Assembly: GCF_011927945.1 (NCBI RefSeq)
Contig: NZ_JAATJM010000001.1
Coordinates: 1,125,501-1,189,500, forward strand
DNA: 64,000 nt
Source of the DNA: Brevundimonas alba
GTDB lineage: Bacteria > Pseudomonadota > Alphaproteobacteria > Caulobacterales > Caulobacteraceae
Direction of reading: 5' to 3'
Part shown: positions 11,586-22,593 of the stretch, piece after piece
How positions within the stretch are numbered: position 1 is the stretch's first letter
How the letters are laid out: the number at the start of each line of letters is the position of its first letter
Program-made: the position numbers and the translations under genes
Notes under the pieces: model-generated
The model's input: only the letters and a program-made list of their open reading frames with translations
The model's database searches: none
Told to the model about the DNA's origin: nothing

Positions 11586-11822
11586 TCAGACGCGGATGTC
11601 GAGCAGGGATCCGGGGCGCTGCGGCCGGTCTTCGGCGCGGAAGAAATCGGCTGGCGGCGCGGGGCGTGCGACCGGCGCCGCCTTCGCTTCGGCAGGGGCC
11701 GCGACACCGTCGAGGGCGGCGCGGAAGAAGTCGGATCGCGAGGCGCGGGCGGGCGAAAGCGGTGCGCCCGGCGTCTGGGTCGGGAACAGGGGCGAGGGGA
11801 CAGGAGGACGAATCGCGCTCAT
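11586..11822 (-). CDS. 78-aa proline/alanine-rich protein with two DFFRA motifs
   Basis: A short, Pro- and Ala-rich, probably disordered protein. The pentapeptide DFFRA occurs twice, at residues 31-35 and 59-63, each embedded in a low-complexity linker. The C-terminus is GSLLDIRV. Repeated short aromatic motifs in a disordered chain usually indicate a docking partner. I do not recognise the family. The gene lies 60 bp upstream of ccmG on the same strand but does not look like a cytochrome c maturation component. Moderate confidence that it is a real gene, based on the internal motif repeat and high-GC third positions. Confidence 0.6.
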   Translation of the reverse strand: MSAIRPPVPSPLFPTQTPGAPLSPARASRSDFFRAALDGVAAPAEAKAAPVARPAPPADFFRAEDRPQRPGSLLDIRV

Positions 11823-11882
11823 GCCGACAGGGTTAATGAAATCCGTCGGAAATGGGTTAACGCGCCTTTAGCCGGCGGCCCG

Positions 11883-12476
11883 TCAGCGCCGGGTGGCGGT
11901 CGGCAGCGGGCGCGGCGGGGCCTGGATGGCGGCGACCAGCCGGTCGATCTCGGCCGGGTCCATCAGCGGCGAGGACGACTTGGCCACCACCCTGCCCATG
12001 GCGTCGACAGCGAAGGTCTCAGGCGCGCCGGTGATGCCGAGATCGAGCCCGGCGCGCCCCTCGCGGTCGACCAGCACCATGGAATAGGGGTCGCCCAGTT
12101 CGTCGAGGAAGGCGCGGGTCTTTGCGGGGTCGTCCTTCCACGCCACGCCGACGACGGCGACGCCGCGGGCCTTGAGCGCCATCAGCTGCGGGTGTTCGAG
12201 GCGGCAGGGCGCGCACCAGCTGGCGAAGACATTGATCAGCATCGGCTTGCCGACGCCGGCGGTCTTGAGGTCCAGCACGCCCGGTCCGGCGGCCGCGCCG
12301 GTCAGCATGGGCAGGACCGTCTCGGGAACTGACTGGCCGATCAGGGCGTCGGGCCGGTATTCGCTGCTGCGGTTCTCGGCCAGCGACCGCCCGGTGAAGT
12401 CGCCCAGCCGCACGGCGGCGAAGGCGATCAGCGCCACAAGGGCGACCAGCGGAATGACGGCAAGCCAGCGGTTCAC
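11883..12476 (-). CDS. ccmG: CcmG/DsbE thiol-disulfide interchange protein
   Basis: A 197-residue membrane-anchored periplasmic thioredoxin that reduces apocytochrome c (or CcmH) before heme attachment. One N-terminal membrane anchor (about 4-23) is followed by a TlpA/DsbE domain with the active site FASWCAPC (C88, C91) and the cis-proline motif ITGAPETF. It begins with GTG at 12476, three bases after the ccmD stop at 12480, and ends the ccmCDG unit. Confidence 0.92.
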   Translation of the reverse strand: MNRWLAVIPLVALVALIAFAAVRLGDFTGRSLAENRSSEYRPDALIGQSVPETVLPMLTGAAAGPGVLDLKTAGVGKPMLINVFASWCAPCRLEHPQLMALKARGVAVVGVAWKDDPAKTRAFLDELGDPYSMVLVDREGRAGLDLGITGAPETFAVDAMGRVVAKSSSPLMDPAEIDRLVAAIQAPPRPLPTATRR

Positions 12477-12479
12477 GGC

Positions 12480-12629
12480 TCAGTCCTCCGCGTCCAGCCG
12501 CTTGAGCTCGGCAGACCAGCGGCGCGAGGCGGCGACGGCGCGCACGGCCAGACCCGCCAGCACCACGGCGCTGATCGCCCAGGCGGGCCAGACGAAGGCG
12601 GCGTAGGGGCTCATGTCCAGATCGATCAT
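12480..12629 (-). CDS. ccmD: Heme exporter protein CcmD
   Basis: A 49-residue single-span protein: a short N-terminal YAAFVWPAW, one transmembrane helix (about 8-33) and a basic C-terminal tail. This matches CcmD, which helps release holo-CcmE from the CcmABC complex. It sits exactly where expected, 2 bp after ccmC and 3 bp before ccmG. It is too short to stand out by length alone; the call comes from position, topology and the FVWPAW motif. Confidence 0.88.
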   Translation of the reverse strand: MIDLDMSPYAAFVWPAWAISAVVLAGLAVRAVAASRRWSAELKRLDAED

Positions 12630-12631
12630 GC

Positions 12632-13354
12632 TCAGGCCTCCAGAGCCCGGCGGGCGCGGATCGACAGCACCCGGCGGCGCACGATCTCGGTACGGATGGC
12701 GGTCAGCCAGACGGCGAGAAACAGCAGGCCATAGGCCGCCATCATCGTCAGCAGCGGGGCGAGGAACACCGCCGGCATGGCCGGGCCGTCGGCGCGGATC
12801 AGCGAGGCGGGCTGATGCAGGGTGTTCCACCAGTCGACCGAGAATTTGACGATGGGCAGGTTCACCAGCCCCACCAGACCCAGCACGGCGGCGGCGCGCA
12901 CGGCCTTGGTCTCGTCCTCGATCGAGGCGCGCAGGGCGAGGTAGGCGACGTAGAACAGGAACAGCACCAGCACCGACATCAGCCGCGCATCGCCCCAGGC
13001 CCACCAGGCGCCCCACATCGGCTTGCCCCAAAGGCTTCCGGTGATCAGGGCCAGGGCGGTGAAGGCGGCGCCGGGCAGGGCGGCGGCGCGGGCGGCGGCG
13101 TCCGCCAGCGGATGGCGGAAGACGAGGGCGAAGAAGCTGGACACGCCCAGCGCCCCATAGGCGATCAGCCCAAGGCTGGCGGCCGGCACATGCACGAACA
13201 TGATCCGCACCGTGTCGCCCTGCTGGTAGTCCTCGGGCGCTGTGAAGGCGAGCCAGGTCGCCACCGCCAGCAGCACGATGGACAGCCCCCAGACCACCGG
13301 CATGAGCGGTCGGGTGAAGCGCAGGAAGCGGTCGGGATTGGCGAGGCCGAACAT
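12632..13354 (-). CDS. ccmC: Heme ABC transporter permease CcmC
   Basis: A 240-residue polytopic membrane protein with about six transmembrane helices. The tryptophan-rich periplasmic heme-handling motif is seen as WGAWWAWGDARL, flanked by conserved histidines (FVHVPAA and NTLHQP). CcmC loads heme onto the chaperone CcmE for cytochrome c maturation. First gene of ccmC-ccmD-ccmG. The usual partners ccmAB lie just upstream on the same strand but are separated by the convergent PhnA-like gene, so ccmC probably has its own promoter in 13355-13446. Confidence 0.93.
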   Translation of the reverse strand: MFGLANPDRFLRFTRPLMPVVWGLSIVLLAVATWLAFTAPEDYQQGDTVRIMFVHVPAASLGLIAYGALGVSSFFALVFRHPLADAAARAAALPGAAFTALALITGSLWGKPMWGAWWAWGDARLMSVLVLFLFYVAYLALRASIEDETKAVRAAAVLGLVGLVNLPIVKFSVDWWNTLHQPASLIRADGPAMPAVFLAPLLTMMAAYGLLFLAVWLTAIRTEIVRRRVLSIRARRALEA

Positions 13355-13446
13355 CGGAGCGCTCTTTAGAGGGCTATCGCCCGCCGCGCTACTTGAGGCG
13401 TGGGGGAAGGCGTGTGCTAGAGCGTCGCGCTGATCAGGAGAAGGCG

Positions 13447-13671
13447 ATGACCGACGACGTAACCAGGGACTCGAACGGTAATGTCCTCGCCGACGGCGAC
13501 AGCGTGACCCTGATAAAGGATCTCAAGGTCAAGGGCTCCGGCGGGGTGACGCTGAAGCGCGGCATGCTCGTCAAGAACATCCGCCTGACCGGCGACACCG
13601 ACGAGATCGAGGCCAATGTCGAAAAGGTCCGCGGCCTCGTCCTGCGCACCGAGTTCGTCAAGAAGGCCTAG
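13447..13671 (+). CDS. PhnA/YjdM-family protein, C-terminal domain only
   Basis: A 74-residue protein matching the C-terminal PhnA domain: DSNGNVLADGDSV, LKRGMLVKNIRL and LRTEFVKKA. The N-terminal zinc ribbon of the longer YjdM form is missing. Despite the historical name, its role in phosphonate metabolism is doubtful and its function remains unclear. The ATG at 13447 follows AGGAG by about 5 bases; an earlier start at 13393 lacks family similarity. It points the opposite way to the ccm genes, ending 1 bp from the ccmB stop. Confidence 0.87.
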   Translation: MTDDVTRDSNGNVLADGDSVTLIKDLKVKGSGGVTLKRGMLVKNIRLTGDTDEIEANVEKVRGLVLRTEFVKKA

Positions 13672-13672
13672 G

Positions 13673-14338
13673 TCATCCCTGCGCATTCCGGATCGCCGCC
13701 GCTCCGGCGAAGGGCGTGACAACAGCGGCGAACAGGACATAGGCGGTCAGGAAGGCCAGCGCCGGCAGAGGCGACAGGCCGTTCACCGCCCGCTCCAGCG
13801 CCCCCGCGCCGAACACCACCGGCGGGATGAACAGCGGCAGGACCACGACCGCGATCAGCAGGCCGCCCCGCTTCGATCCCAGCGCCAGCGCCGCCCCCAG
13901 CGCGCCGGTCAGGGCGAAGCCGAGGGCGCCGATCAGGGCGGACAGGGCGACCAGCGGCGCCTGCTCCGGCGGCAGGCCCAGGGTGATGGCCGCGACCGGC
14001 GCGGTGACCGCGAGCGGCACGCCGACCGCCAGCCACTGGGCCTTGGCCTTGGCGATCACCACCAGTTCGAGCGGGGCAGGGCCGAGGGCGATCAGGTCCA
14101 GCGCGCCGTCCTCGAGATCGCGTTCGAACAACCGCTCCAGCGACAGCGTCGAGGACAGGGCCAGCGCCAGCCAGGCGACGCCGCCCGCCATCGGCCTCAG
14201 TCCCGCCGGATCGCCGCCCGCCGCCAGCGGCACGAGCACCGTCAGGCACAGGAAAAAGCCGCAGGCCAGCAGCGGCCCGCCGCCGCCCGACCAGGCCAGC
14301 GCCAGCTCGCGTCGCCACAGGATCGTCAGGGCGCTCAC
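13673..14338 (-). CDS. ccmB: Heme exporter protein CcmB
   Basis: A 221-residue integral membrane protein with about six helices, the permease partner of the CcmA ATPase. The family feature [17 protein letters not shown] is present after the first two helices. It starts with GTG at 14338, overlapping the ccmA TGA (GTGA), and ends 1 bp from the convergent PhnA-like gene. A longer frame reading through from upstream is the antisense-free shadow of ccmA and was not used. Confidence 0.92.
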   Translation of the reverse strand: MSALTILWRRELALAWSGGGGPLLACGFFLCLTVLVPLAAGGDPAGLRPMAGGVAWLALALSSTLSLERLFERDLEDGALDLIALGPAPLELVVIAKAKAQWLAVGVPLAVTAPVAAITLGLPPEQAPLVALSALIGALGFALTGALGAALALGSKRGGLLIAVVVLPLFIPPVVFGAGALERAVNGLSPLPALAFLTAYVLFAAVVTPFAGAAAIRNAQG

Positions 14339-14934
14339 CGCCCGGCCCCGATGTCGACGGCGCGCGAGGCGACCGGCAGGGGATCGTGCACGGCGGCGAG
14401 GATGGCCCCGCCCTTGTCGATGTGCGCCTGCATCAGCAGGCCGAGCGCCCCCCGCCAGCGGGCGTCCAGCGGCGCGAACGGCTCGTCCAGCAGCCAGATA
14501 GGGCGCTGGACCGCGATCAGCCGGGCGAAGGCGAGGCGGCGGCGCTGTCCGGCCGACAGCTGGCGCACCTCCAGATCGAGCAAGGGCTCCAGCGCCAGCA
14601 CATCGACGGCGGCGGCGATCCCCGTCGCGTCGGCGCCCAGCCAGCGGGCCTGAAATTCCAGCTCCTCGCGGGCGCGCCGGCCGCCCTTCAGCCCGTCCAG
14701 ATGCCCCAGCCAGTGGATGTGCTTCGCCCTTGCTTCCGCCGGATCGGCGTCGGCGAAGGCGATGCTCCCGGCGTCGGGGCGGATGAAGCCGGCCACCGCC
14801 CGCAGCAGACTGGTCTTGCCCGCGCCGTTCGCTCCCGTCAGCGCCACGGCCTCGCCCGCCGCCAGCGACAGCGACAGGTCGCGGAACAGCACGCGCTCGC
14901 CGCGGGACAGGGTCAGGGCGTCGACGGCGATCAT
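14335..14934 (-). CDS. ccmA: Heme ABC transporter ATP-binding protein CcmA
   Basis: A 199-residue ABC ATPase that powers release of heme-loaded CcmE. Walker A is GANGAGKTS, the ABC signature is LSAGQRRR, Walker B is WLLDEP, and the H-loop is AAVHDP. The ATG at 14934 gives a normal CcmA length; the frame stays open further upstream but without similarity. It is divergent from acnA across 201 bp and overlaps ccmB by four bases. Confidence 0.93.
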   Translation of the reverse strand: MIAVDALTLSRGERVLFRDLSLSLAAGEAVALTGANGAGKTSLLRAVAGFIRPDAGSIAFADADPAEARAKHIHWLGHLDGLKGGRRAREELEFQARWLGADATGIAAAVDVLALEPLLDLEVRQLSAGQRRRLAFARLIAVQRPIWLLDEPFAPLDARWRGALGLLMQAHIDKGGAILAAVHDPLPVASRAVDIGAGR

Positions 14935-15135
14935 CCGCACCCACCCCAGTTGCGAACACCTATCAATACCCGCGTCCGCGTCGTGGATACATGGACGCCC
15001 GCGGGAACCACCGCTATATCCCGCCTCGCCGCAGCAGGCGTTCGCCGCGCGCGGCGGGGACCTGTGCGCCCCGTCGTCAGTCGCGCGTTCGTGCAACCGG
15101 ATTGTCGGGCGGCGTGAACCAGAGGAAGCCTCTCC

Positions 15136-17853
<2,718 letters not shown>

Positions 17854-17876
17854 GCGCTGGAGCCTGAACAAGAGAA

Positions 17877-17912
17877 GGGCCGGCGGAGCGATCCGCCGGC
17901 CCTTTTTCTTTT
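17877..17912 (+). terminator. Rho-independent terminator of acnA
   Basis: A perfect 11-bp GC-rich stem (gggccggcgga / tccgccggccc) with a 4-base loop at 17888-17891 is followed directly by tttttctttt. It starts 24 bp after the acnA stop. The opposite strand lacks a matching T run, so it is probably one-directional. Confidence 0.92.
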
Positions 17913-17945
17913 CAGCGAGCGCACCCCCCTCGAAGTACCGGCGGC

Positions 17946-18509
17946 CTAGTCCTTCAGGGCCTCGGCCACCCGGGGAGCCAGCCGGCGGGCGACGACTTCG
18001 ATCCCCTTGGCGTTCGGATGGATGCGGTCGCTGAGGGCATAGGCGGGGTTCATGGCGATGCCGTCCAGCAGAAACGGATACAGCGCCGCCTGATGCCGCC
18101 GCGCGACGTCGGCGAAGACGCCGTCGAAGGCGATCGCGTACAGGCCGAACCACGGCGGGGCTCGCATGCCGCAGATCATCGCCGGTACCCCCCGCGCGGC
18201 GAGATGCTCGAGGATCGCGTCGAGATTGGACCGGATGCGATCCGTCGCGACCATCTGCATCATGTCGTTGGCGCCGAGCGCCACCAGACACAGCCGGGTG
18301 TCGTCCGGGACGTGGCGGTCGACCCGGCGCAGGCCGTCCGCGGTGGTGTCCCCCGACACGCCCGCATTGGTGACGACAGCCGGTCGCCCCAGCCGCTCCA
18401 GTTCCGCCTGAAGCCGGACCGGCAGGGCCTCGTTCGCGCGAAGGCCGTATCCCGCCGTCAGCGAGTCTCCCAGCATGGTGATCCGGATCGGGTTCACGCC
18501 GCCTGACAT
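17946..18509 (-). CDS. GDSL-family arylesterase/lysophospholipase (TesA-like)
   Basis: A 187-residue SGNH hydrolase. Block I is GDSLTAGYG with nucleophile S16, block III carries GANDMM, and the Asp-His pair is D161/H164 in DRIHPN. This is the TesA family (thioesterase I/protease I/lysophospholipase L1). No signal peptide is visible, whereas E. coli TesA is periplasmic, so the protein may act in the cytosol. It overlaps the upstream 77-aa gene by 16 bp and should be co-expressed with it from the EcfG-type promoter at 18754-18778. Confidence 0.88.
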   Translation of the reverse strand: MSGGVNPIRITMLGDSLTAGYGLRANEALPVRLQAELERLGRPAVVTNAGVSGDTTADGLRRVDRHVPDDTRLCLVALGANDMMQMVATDRIRSNLDAILEHLAARGVPAMICGMRAPPWFGLYAIAFDGVFADVARRHQAALYPFLLDGIAMNPAYALSDRIHPNAKGIEVVARRLAPRVAEALKD

Positions 18510-18727
18510 CCCGGCTCCAGCGGTTCAGGCGGAAAGCCCCAGCGCGGGTTCGCCAGCACCGACACCGGCCGCTCGCCCTCGTACAGGGCGATGGTTTCGA
18601 ACCCCGCCCAGCCGGCCGACAGGTCGATCATCCGCGTGTGGGCGGCGGCGTCGTCGGCGGCGTTGATCGCCGCGATCTCACGAACCGGGACCCCGGGCAG
18701 GTTCACGATGCAATAATAGGCACTCAC
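18494..18727 (-). CDS. 77-aa conserved-looking protein upstream of GDSL esterase
   Basis: A soluble 77-residue protein with no recognised domain. It begins with GTG at 18727, with GGAG about 9 bases upstream. The frame is open further upstream but that part is low complexity and would lie before the promoter at 18754-18778. The last 16 bases overlap the esterase gene, so it is the first gene of a two-gene unit. The composition (aromatic-rich, MIDLSAGWAGFETIALYEGE in the middle) looks like a folded small domain. Function unknown. Confidence 0.6.
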   Translation of the reverse strand: MSAYYCIVNLPGVPVREIAAINAADDAAAHTRMIDLSAGWAGFETIALYEGERPVSVLANPRWGFPPEPLEPGCQAA

Positions 18728-18753
18728 TCGAGACTCTCCGCGTGGCGGGTCGA

Positions 18754-18778
18754 AACGGCGCTCGGCCGCCCCGGTTCC
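18754..18778 (-). promoter_or_regulatory. Predicted EcfG (general stress sigma) promoter
   Basis: On the minus strand GGAAC (18778-18774) is followed by exactly 16 bases and CGTT (18757-18754). This is the consensus used by EcfG-type sigma factors in alphaproteobacteria. The predicted start of transcription falls about 20 bases before the GTG of the 77-aa gene. Found by reading both strands of the whole window for GGAAC with CGTT at 16-17 bases. Confidence 0.7.
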
Positions 18779-18951
18779 CCGGCAAAAGGCCGCACCCGCG
18801 TGGCTGGCTTGGGGAGTTTCGGCGACCCGGCGCCATTCCGGCTGAACGCAACGCCAGGCCGCCATCGACCGGGGGGAGGCCGCAGTCGGGTGCGCCTTGG
18901 CACGGGCCGACAGCGGCGCCACCCACGGCTTCGACCTCGAGGCCGATGCGC

Positions 18952-19185
18952 TCAGAAACCCTTGTAGGACGTCTTCTGCGCGGCCTCGCGGGTCTGGTTC
19001 GCGCGCGCCTGCGCCGCATCCATCTGTGCGACCGCGGCCGTCGATGCCGCGCGGTCAGCGTCGGAGTATCTCAGGCGCGCGCTATCGGCCGCCAGCACAC
19101 CAGCCGCCACCACGCCGCAGGCCACGAGGGCGCCGCCGGCCATGAGGGCAAATCGCAGTTTGGTCGAGCGGGTGTCCTGGGTCAC
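18952..19185 (-). CDS. 77-aa single-span membrane protein
   Basis: A short protein with basic N-terminus, one transmembrane helix (about 12-33) and an Ala/Gln-rich, probably helical C-terminal tail facing the periplasm. I chose GTG at 19185 because CGGAG lies about 8 bases upstream; an ATG at 19218 sits inside the preceding GC hairpin region. Not recognised. It stands alone, with 224 bp of apparently non-coding sequence downstream before the next gene. Confidence 0.5.
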   Translation of the reverse strand: MTQDTRSTKLRFALMAGGALVACGVVAAGVLAADSARLRYSDADRAASTAAVAQMDAAQARANQTREAAQKTSYKGF

Positions 19186-19223
19186 GGTCGGGCTCCGGAT
19201 GCGGAGCGCTGGCTCCATGGGCA

Positions 19224-19253
19224 GAGGCCCCGCCGGGGGAGCGGCGGGGCCTC
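19224..19253. repeat. Perfect 11-bp GC hairpin, possible terminator
   Basis: gaggccccgcc (19224-19234) and ggcggggcctc (19243-19253) are perfect complements with an 8-base loop. There is no T run on either side, so a classic intrinsic terminator is not supported. It lies 100 bp downstream of the lipoprotein gene and upstream of the 77-aa membrane protein, and may end the first or fold in the leader of the second. Confidence 0.55.
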
Positions 19254-19354
19254 GAAGGGGTGGAACGCTGTCGCGGGCGTTCGCCACTGAAATGTAACTG
19301 GGCCGGAAGCGTTCCCGGACTGGTAGCGCGACCTGCAGGCCGACGCCGCCGGCG

Positions 19355-19885
19355 CTACCCCCGCGTTGCGTTATGCGGGCCCGGGTCCCGCGGATTGCGG
19401 CCGAAAGCCTGGTCGCAGACGGAGCGGCCGAACTCCTCGGACACCATCATCTGTCGGTCGCCCAGCAGACCGGCGAGACGGCCGCCGGCGGTGGTTGCGA
19501 CGCTGATCGGGAAACGGCCGACGACGAGATTGTCCCGGCCCGGATCGACGAACTCGACCGTGCCCTGCAGGGTGTGCATGCCCTCGCCGGTCAGCAGGGC
19601 TTCGGCCCGGCTCGCCCGTTCCAGCCGTTCGACATGGATGCGGACGTCGATCGGCGCGGTTCCGTGCATGCAGCGGGACAGCTCCTCGCGAACTTCCTCG
19701 GAGAAGGTCTCCGAGAAATCCTCCTCGGCGTTCAGCCAGCCGCTGGACATGGTGATCGAGCCGACCTGCGCGGTTTCCTGCAACCCCGGCGGCAGATCCA
19801 TCGGCGGCCCGCCCTGCACAACAGGCGCGCAGGCGGCGCTGGCGATCAGGGCGGCGGCGGCCGCGGCGGCGAATGCGAGTTTCAT
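19355..19885 (-). CDS. Secreted or lipid-anchored protein, unknown
   Basis: A 176-residue protein with an Ala-rich signal peptide ending ASAAC, which could be a weak lipoprotein signal (Cys19). The mature part contains Cys in SRCMHG and in SVCDQAF, possibly a disulfide. The middle (VRIHVERLERASRAEALLTGE) is seen in some alphaproteobacterial DUF families of envelope proteins, but I cannot name one. Start ATG at 19885 after AAGAAGGGG. The 271 bp upstream to the next gene show no gene. Confidence 0.7.
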   Translation of the reverse strand: MKLAFAAAAAAALIASAACAPVVQGGPPMDLPPGLQETAQVGSITMSSGWLNAEEDFSETFSEEVREELSRCMHGTAPIDVRIHVERLERASRAEALLTGEGMHTLQGTVEFVDPGRDNLVVGRFPISVATTAGGRLAGLLGDRQMMVSEEFGRSVCDQAFGRNPRDPGPHNATRG

Positions 19886-20156
19886 GACAGGCCCCTTCTT
19901 GTTCCCGTGACGCTTAGGCCAGCGTCGCCGTGAACGGTGGATGAACCGTGTTCGGCTGGAGATGAAATCTCCGTAACCTGGGCGGCCATGCGACCGATGC
20001 TGACGGGCCGGTCTGTTAGTCTTCGCCCATGACAGGGGCTGTTGAAGGCGTGGGAGGAACAGTCGGCGGGCCGCTCCAGAGGTGGGAGCAAAACAGACTC
20101 TACGGACTCTTCGGACCCCATTTTCTGGTTGTACCCGGATGAAACCCTCCCGGGTC

Positions 20157-21029
20157 TCAGCGTCCGAAGACCTCGACGCCGATCTCGCCGGTGGGGGTCA
20201 GCCAGGCCCGCTTCATGCCCTGGCTGTTGAAGGGATGGGTGATGTTGCCGTCGCGGTCCAGCGCGATCATGCCGCCGTCGCCGCCCATGCCGCCGACGTC
20301 ATCGATCACTGCCTGCGCCGCCTCGGCGAGGCTCTGACCCGCCTCCACCCGCCACGCCACCTGCGCCGCGGCCACGGCGCGGATGAAATATTCGCCGGTG
20401 CCGGTCGAGGAAACCGCCACCCGTCCGTCAGCCCAGCTGCCCGCGCCCGGCAGCGGCGTGTCGCCGACCCGCCCGGGCATCTTGCCGAACACCCCCGCGG
20501 TCGAGGTTGCGGCCGCCAGCCGGCCCTGGCTGTCGAGCACGCAGCAGCCGACGGTGCCGTGGGACAGCTTGCCCTTGGGCGGGTGGTTGTCGTCGCTCTG
20601 CCCCGCATGGGTGAACCAGGCCGGCTCGTCGCCGATGGCCTCCATGCCCTGCTCGGCCGCGAAGAGGGCCGCGCCCTCGCCGGCCAACATGACGTGGGGC
20701 GTGTGCTGCATCACCGCCCGCGCCACCCGCACCGGATTGCGGAACCCCTGCAGCGCCGCCACCGCCCCCGCCTCGCGCGTCGTCCCGTCCATCAGGCTGG
20801 CGTCCAGCTCATAAGCGCCGGCCAGATTGGGGCTGGCCCCGCGCCCGGCGACATAGAGGCCCGAGTCCTCGAGCATGACCGTGGCCTCGACCACGACCTC
20901 CATGGCCGAGGCTCCTGCGTCGAGCCGCGCCTTCATCGCCTCCACGACCTCGCGCATATGCGCGGCCTCGCGGCTGTAGTCCGTGCCGCGACGGGCGCCT
21001 GCGCCGCCGTGAAGGATAAGGGCCGTCAT
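20157..21029 (-). CDS. iaaA: Isoaspartyl peptidase/L-asparaginase (Ntn hydrolase)
   Basis: A 290-residue plant-type asparaginase precursor. It self-cleaves before the nucleophile T159 (in SHGTVG), giving alpha and beta subunits. It hydrolyses isoaspartyl dipeptides from damaged proteins and L-asparagine. Further signatures are HGGAG at the N-terminus, STAG and GDTPLPGAG around the substrate site, and TGTGE. ATG at 21029 with GGAG upstream. It is divergent from the quinone oxidoreductase across about 105 bp. Confidence 0.92.
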   Translation of the reverse strand: MTALILHGGAGARRGTDYSREAAHMREVVEAMKARLDAGASAMEVVVEATVMLEDSGLYVAGRGASPNLAGAYELDASLMDGTTREAGAVAALQGFRNPVRVARAVMQHTPHVMLAGEGAALFAAEQGMEAIGDEPAWFTHAGQSDDNHPPKGKLSHGTVGCCVLDSQGRLAAATSTAGVFGKMPGRVGDTPLPGAGSWADGRVAVSSTGTGEYFIRAVAAAQVAWRVEAGQSLAEAAQAVIDDVGGMGGDGGMIALDRDGNITHPFNSQGMKRAWLTPTGEIGVEVFGR

Positions 21030-21134
21030 ACGTGGTTCGTCTCCGGTTCGGCCTTTCAAAGGCGCGTGGGGCTGATTAGCGTCACTGGAGAACGCGCGCC
21101 ACGGGGGCGGCGGTCCCGGCCGAGAGAAGTTTTG

Positions 21135-22136
21135 ATGCGCGCAGTCCTGTCCAAGGCCCCCGGCGGCCCCGAATCGCTCGTCGTCGAGGAGGTGCTCGAC
21201 CCCCGTCCGATGAAGGGCGAGGTGGTGATCGAGGTGAAGGCCGTGGGCGTCAACTTCCCCGACACCCTGATCATCGAGGACCGTTACCAGTTCAAGCCGC
21301 AGCGGCCCTTCTCGCCCGGTGGCGAGGTCGCGGGCGTTGTCGAGGCGATCGGCGAGGGCGTGAAGGGGGTCATGAAGGGCGACCGCGTCATCGCCGTGCC
21401 CGGCTGGGGCGGAATGGTCGAACGGCTGGCCGTCCCCGCCGCCACGGTGATGAAGATCCCCGACGGCATGGATTTCGAAACCGCCGCGGCCCTGACGATG
21501 ACCTACGGCACCTCCTACTACGCCCTGAAGGACCGGGCGCAGCTCAAGGCCGGCGAAAGCCTGCTGGTGCTCGGGGCCGCGGGCGGCGTGGGCGTGGCGG
21601 CGGTCGAGCTGGGCAAGGCCATGGGCGCGCACGTCATCGCCGCCGCCTCGACCAACGACAAGGTCCAGTTCGCGCTGGAAGCCGGCGCCGACAACGGCCT
21701 GATCTATCCGTCGGGCAAGATGGACAAGGCGGCCCAGAAGGAGCTGTCAGGCGAGCTGAAGCTGGCGTCGGGCCGCGACGGGCCGGACGTCGTCTATGAC
21801 GCGGTGGGCGGCGACTATTGCGAGCCGGCGCTCCGGGCCATGGACTGGAACGGCCGCTATCTGGTGGTCGGCTTCCCGGCCGGCATCCCGGCCCTGCCGC
21901 TGAATCTGACCCTGCTGAAGTCCGTCTCGGTCATCGGCGTCTTCTGGGGTGCGGCGGTGATGCGCGACCCGGCCGCCCACGCCGCCAACATGGCCGACCT
22001 GTTCCGCTTCTGGAGCGAGGGCAAGATCAAGCCGCGCATCAGCCGCACCTTCCCACTCGAACGCGCCCACGAGGCCATCAAGGCGCTCGGCGACCGTTCG
22101 GTCATGGGCAAGGTGGTGGTGACGGTCGACAGCTAG
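21135..22136 (+). CDS. NADPH:quinone oxidoreductase family protein
   Basis: A 333-residue zinc-free medium-chain dehydrogenase. The N-terminal GroES-like domain has VGVNFPDTLI, and the Rossmann domain begins with VLGAAGGVGVAAVELGK. The zinc-binding residues of alcohol dehydrogenases are absent, as in the quinone oxidoreductase/QorA group. Probable role: NADPH-dependent reduction of quinones or enones in the cytosol. The stop TAG shares a CTAG with the stop of the convergent DUF1232 gene. Confidence 0.87.
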   Translation: MRAVLSKAPGGPESLVVEEVLDPRPMKGEVVIEVKAVGVNFPDTLIIEDRYQFKPQRPFSPGGEVAGVVEAIGEGVKGVMKGDRVIAVPGWGGMVERLAVPAATVMKIPDGMDFETAAALTMTYGTSYYALKDRAQLKAGESLLVLGAAGGVGVAAVELGKAMGAHVIAAASTNDKVQFALEAGADNGLIYPSGKMDKAAQKELSGELKLASGRDGPDVVYDAVGGDYCEPALRAMDWNGRYLVVGFPAGIPALPLNLTLLKSVSVIGVFWGAAVMRDPAAHAANMADLFRFWSEGKIKPRISRTFPLERAHEAIKALGDRSVMGKVVVTVDS

Positions 22137-22537
22137 GCGTCGTCGCGCCGCAGCCGCTGCAAGGCCTCCGCCGCCTGCTCCTTGTGCCGCTTGCGGATGT
22201 TGGCGCCCAGGGTGGCGATCAGGGCCGCGATCACCGCCGCGTCGTCGGTGAAGCCGATGCCGGCGAAGATGTCGGGAATGGCGTCGACCGGCAGGACGAA
22301 ATAGGCCAGCGCCCCCATCATGATCCCCTTGGCCGCCATCGGCGTCTCGGGATCGCGGGCGGCGAACCAGACGCTGAGGGCCTGACCGGCGAAGGGAATG
22401 CGCGAGGCCGTGCGGCGGATCTTGGGCCAGAATCCCTTGCTGACGCGCACCTCGTTGACCCGCTGCACGGACGGCACGAGGGCGCGCGACGGGTCCAGCG
22501 CCTCCTCGGGCGTGACGGGTTTGGCTTTGGCGGTCAT
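22133..22537 (-). CDS. DUF1232 (YkvA family) membrane protein
   Basis: A 134-residue protein with the YkvA signature: AYFVLPVDAIPDIFAGIGFTDD, followed by a second hydrophobic segment. The domain forms a short membrane hairpin of unknown function; relatives are widespread in bacteria. The charged N-terminal half (about 1-65) is probably cytoplasmic. Divergent from the SDR gene at 22594 with a 56-bp gap. Overlaps the oxidoreductase by four bases at the shared CTAG. Confidence 0.85.
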   Translation of the reverse strand: MTAKAKPVTPEEALDPSRALVPSVQRVNEVRVSKGFWPKIRRTASRIPFAGQALSVWFAARDPETPMAAKGIMMGALAYFVLPVDAIPDIFAGIGFTDDAAVIAALIATLGANIRKRHKEQAAEALQRLRRDDA

Positions 22538-22593
22538 GGCGGCTAAATCCCCGCGACGTTCTCAGGTTCACGACAAACATAGGGGCTCCGGCC

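Noticed and set aside
12300..12360. EcfG-like signal GGAAC with 17 bases then CGTC inside ccmG
   Set aside because: Wrong last base and it lies within a coding sequence in the wrong orientation for any start.
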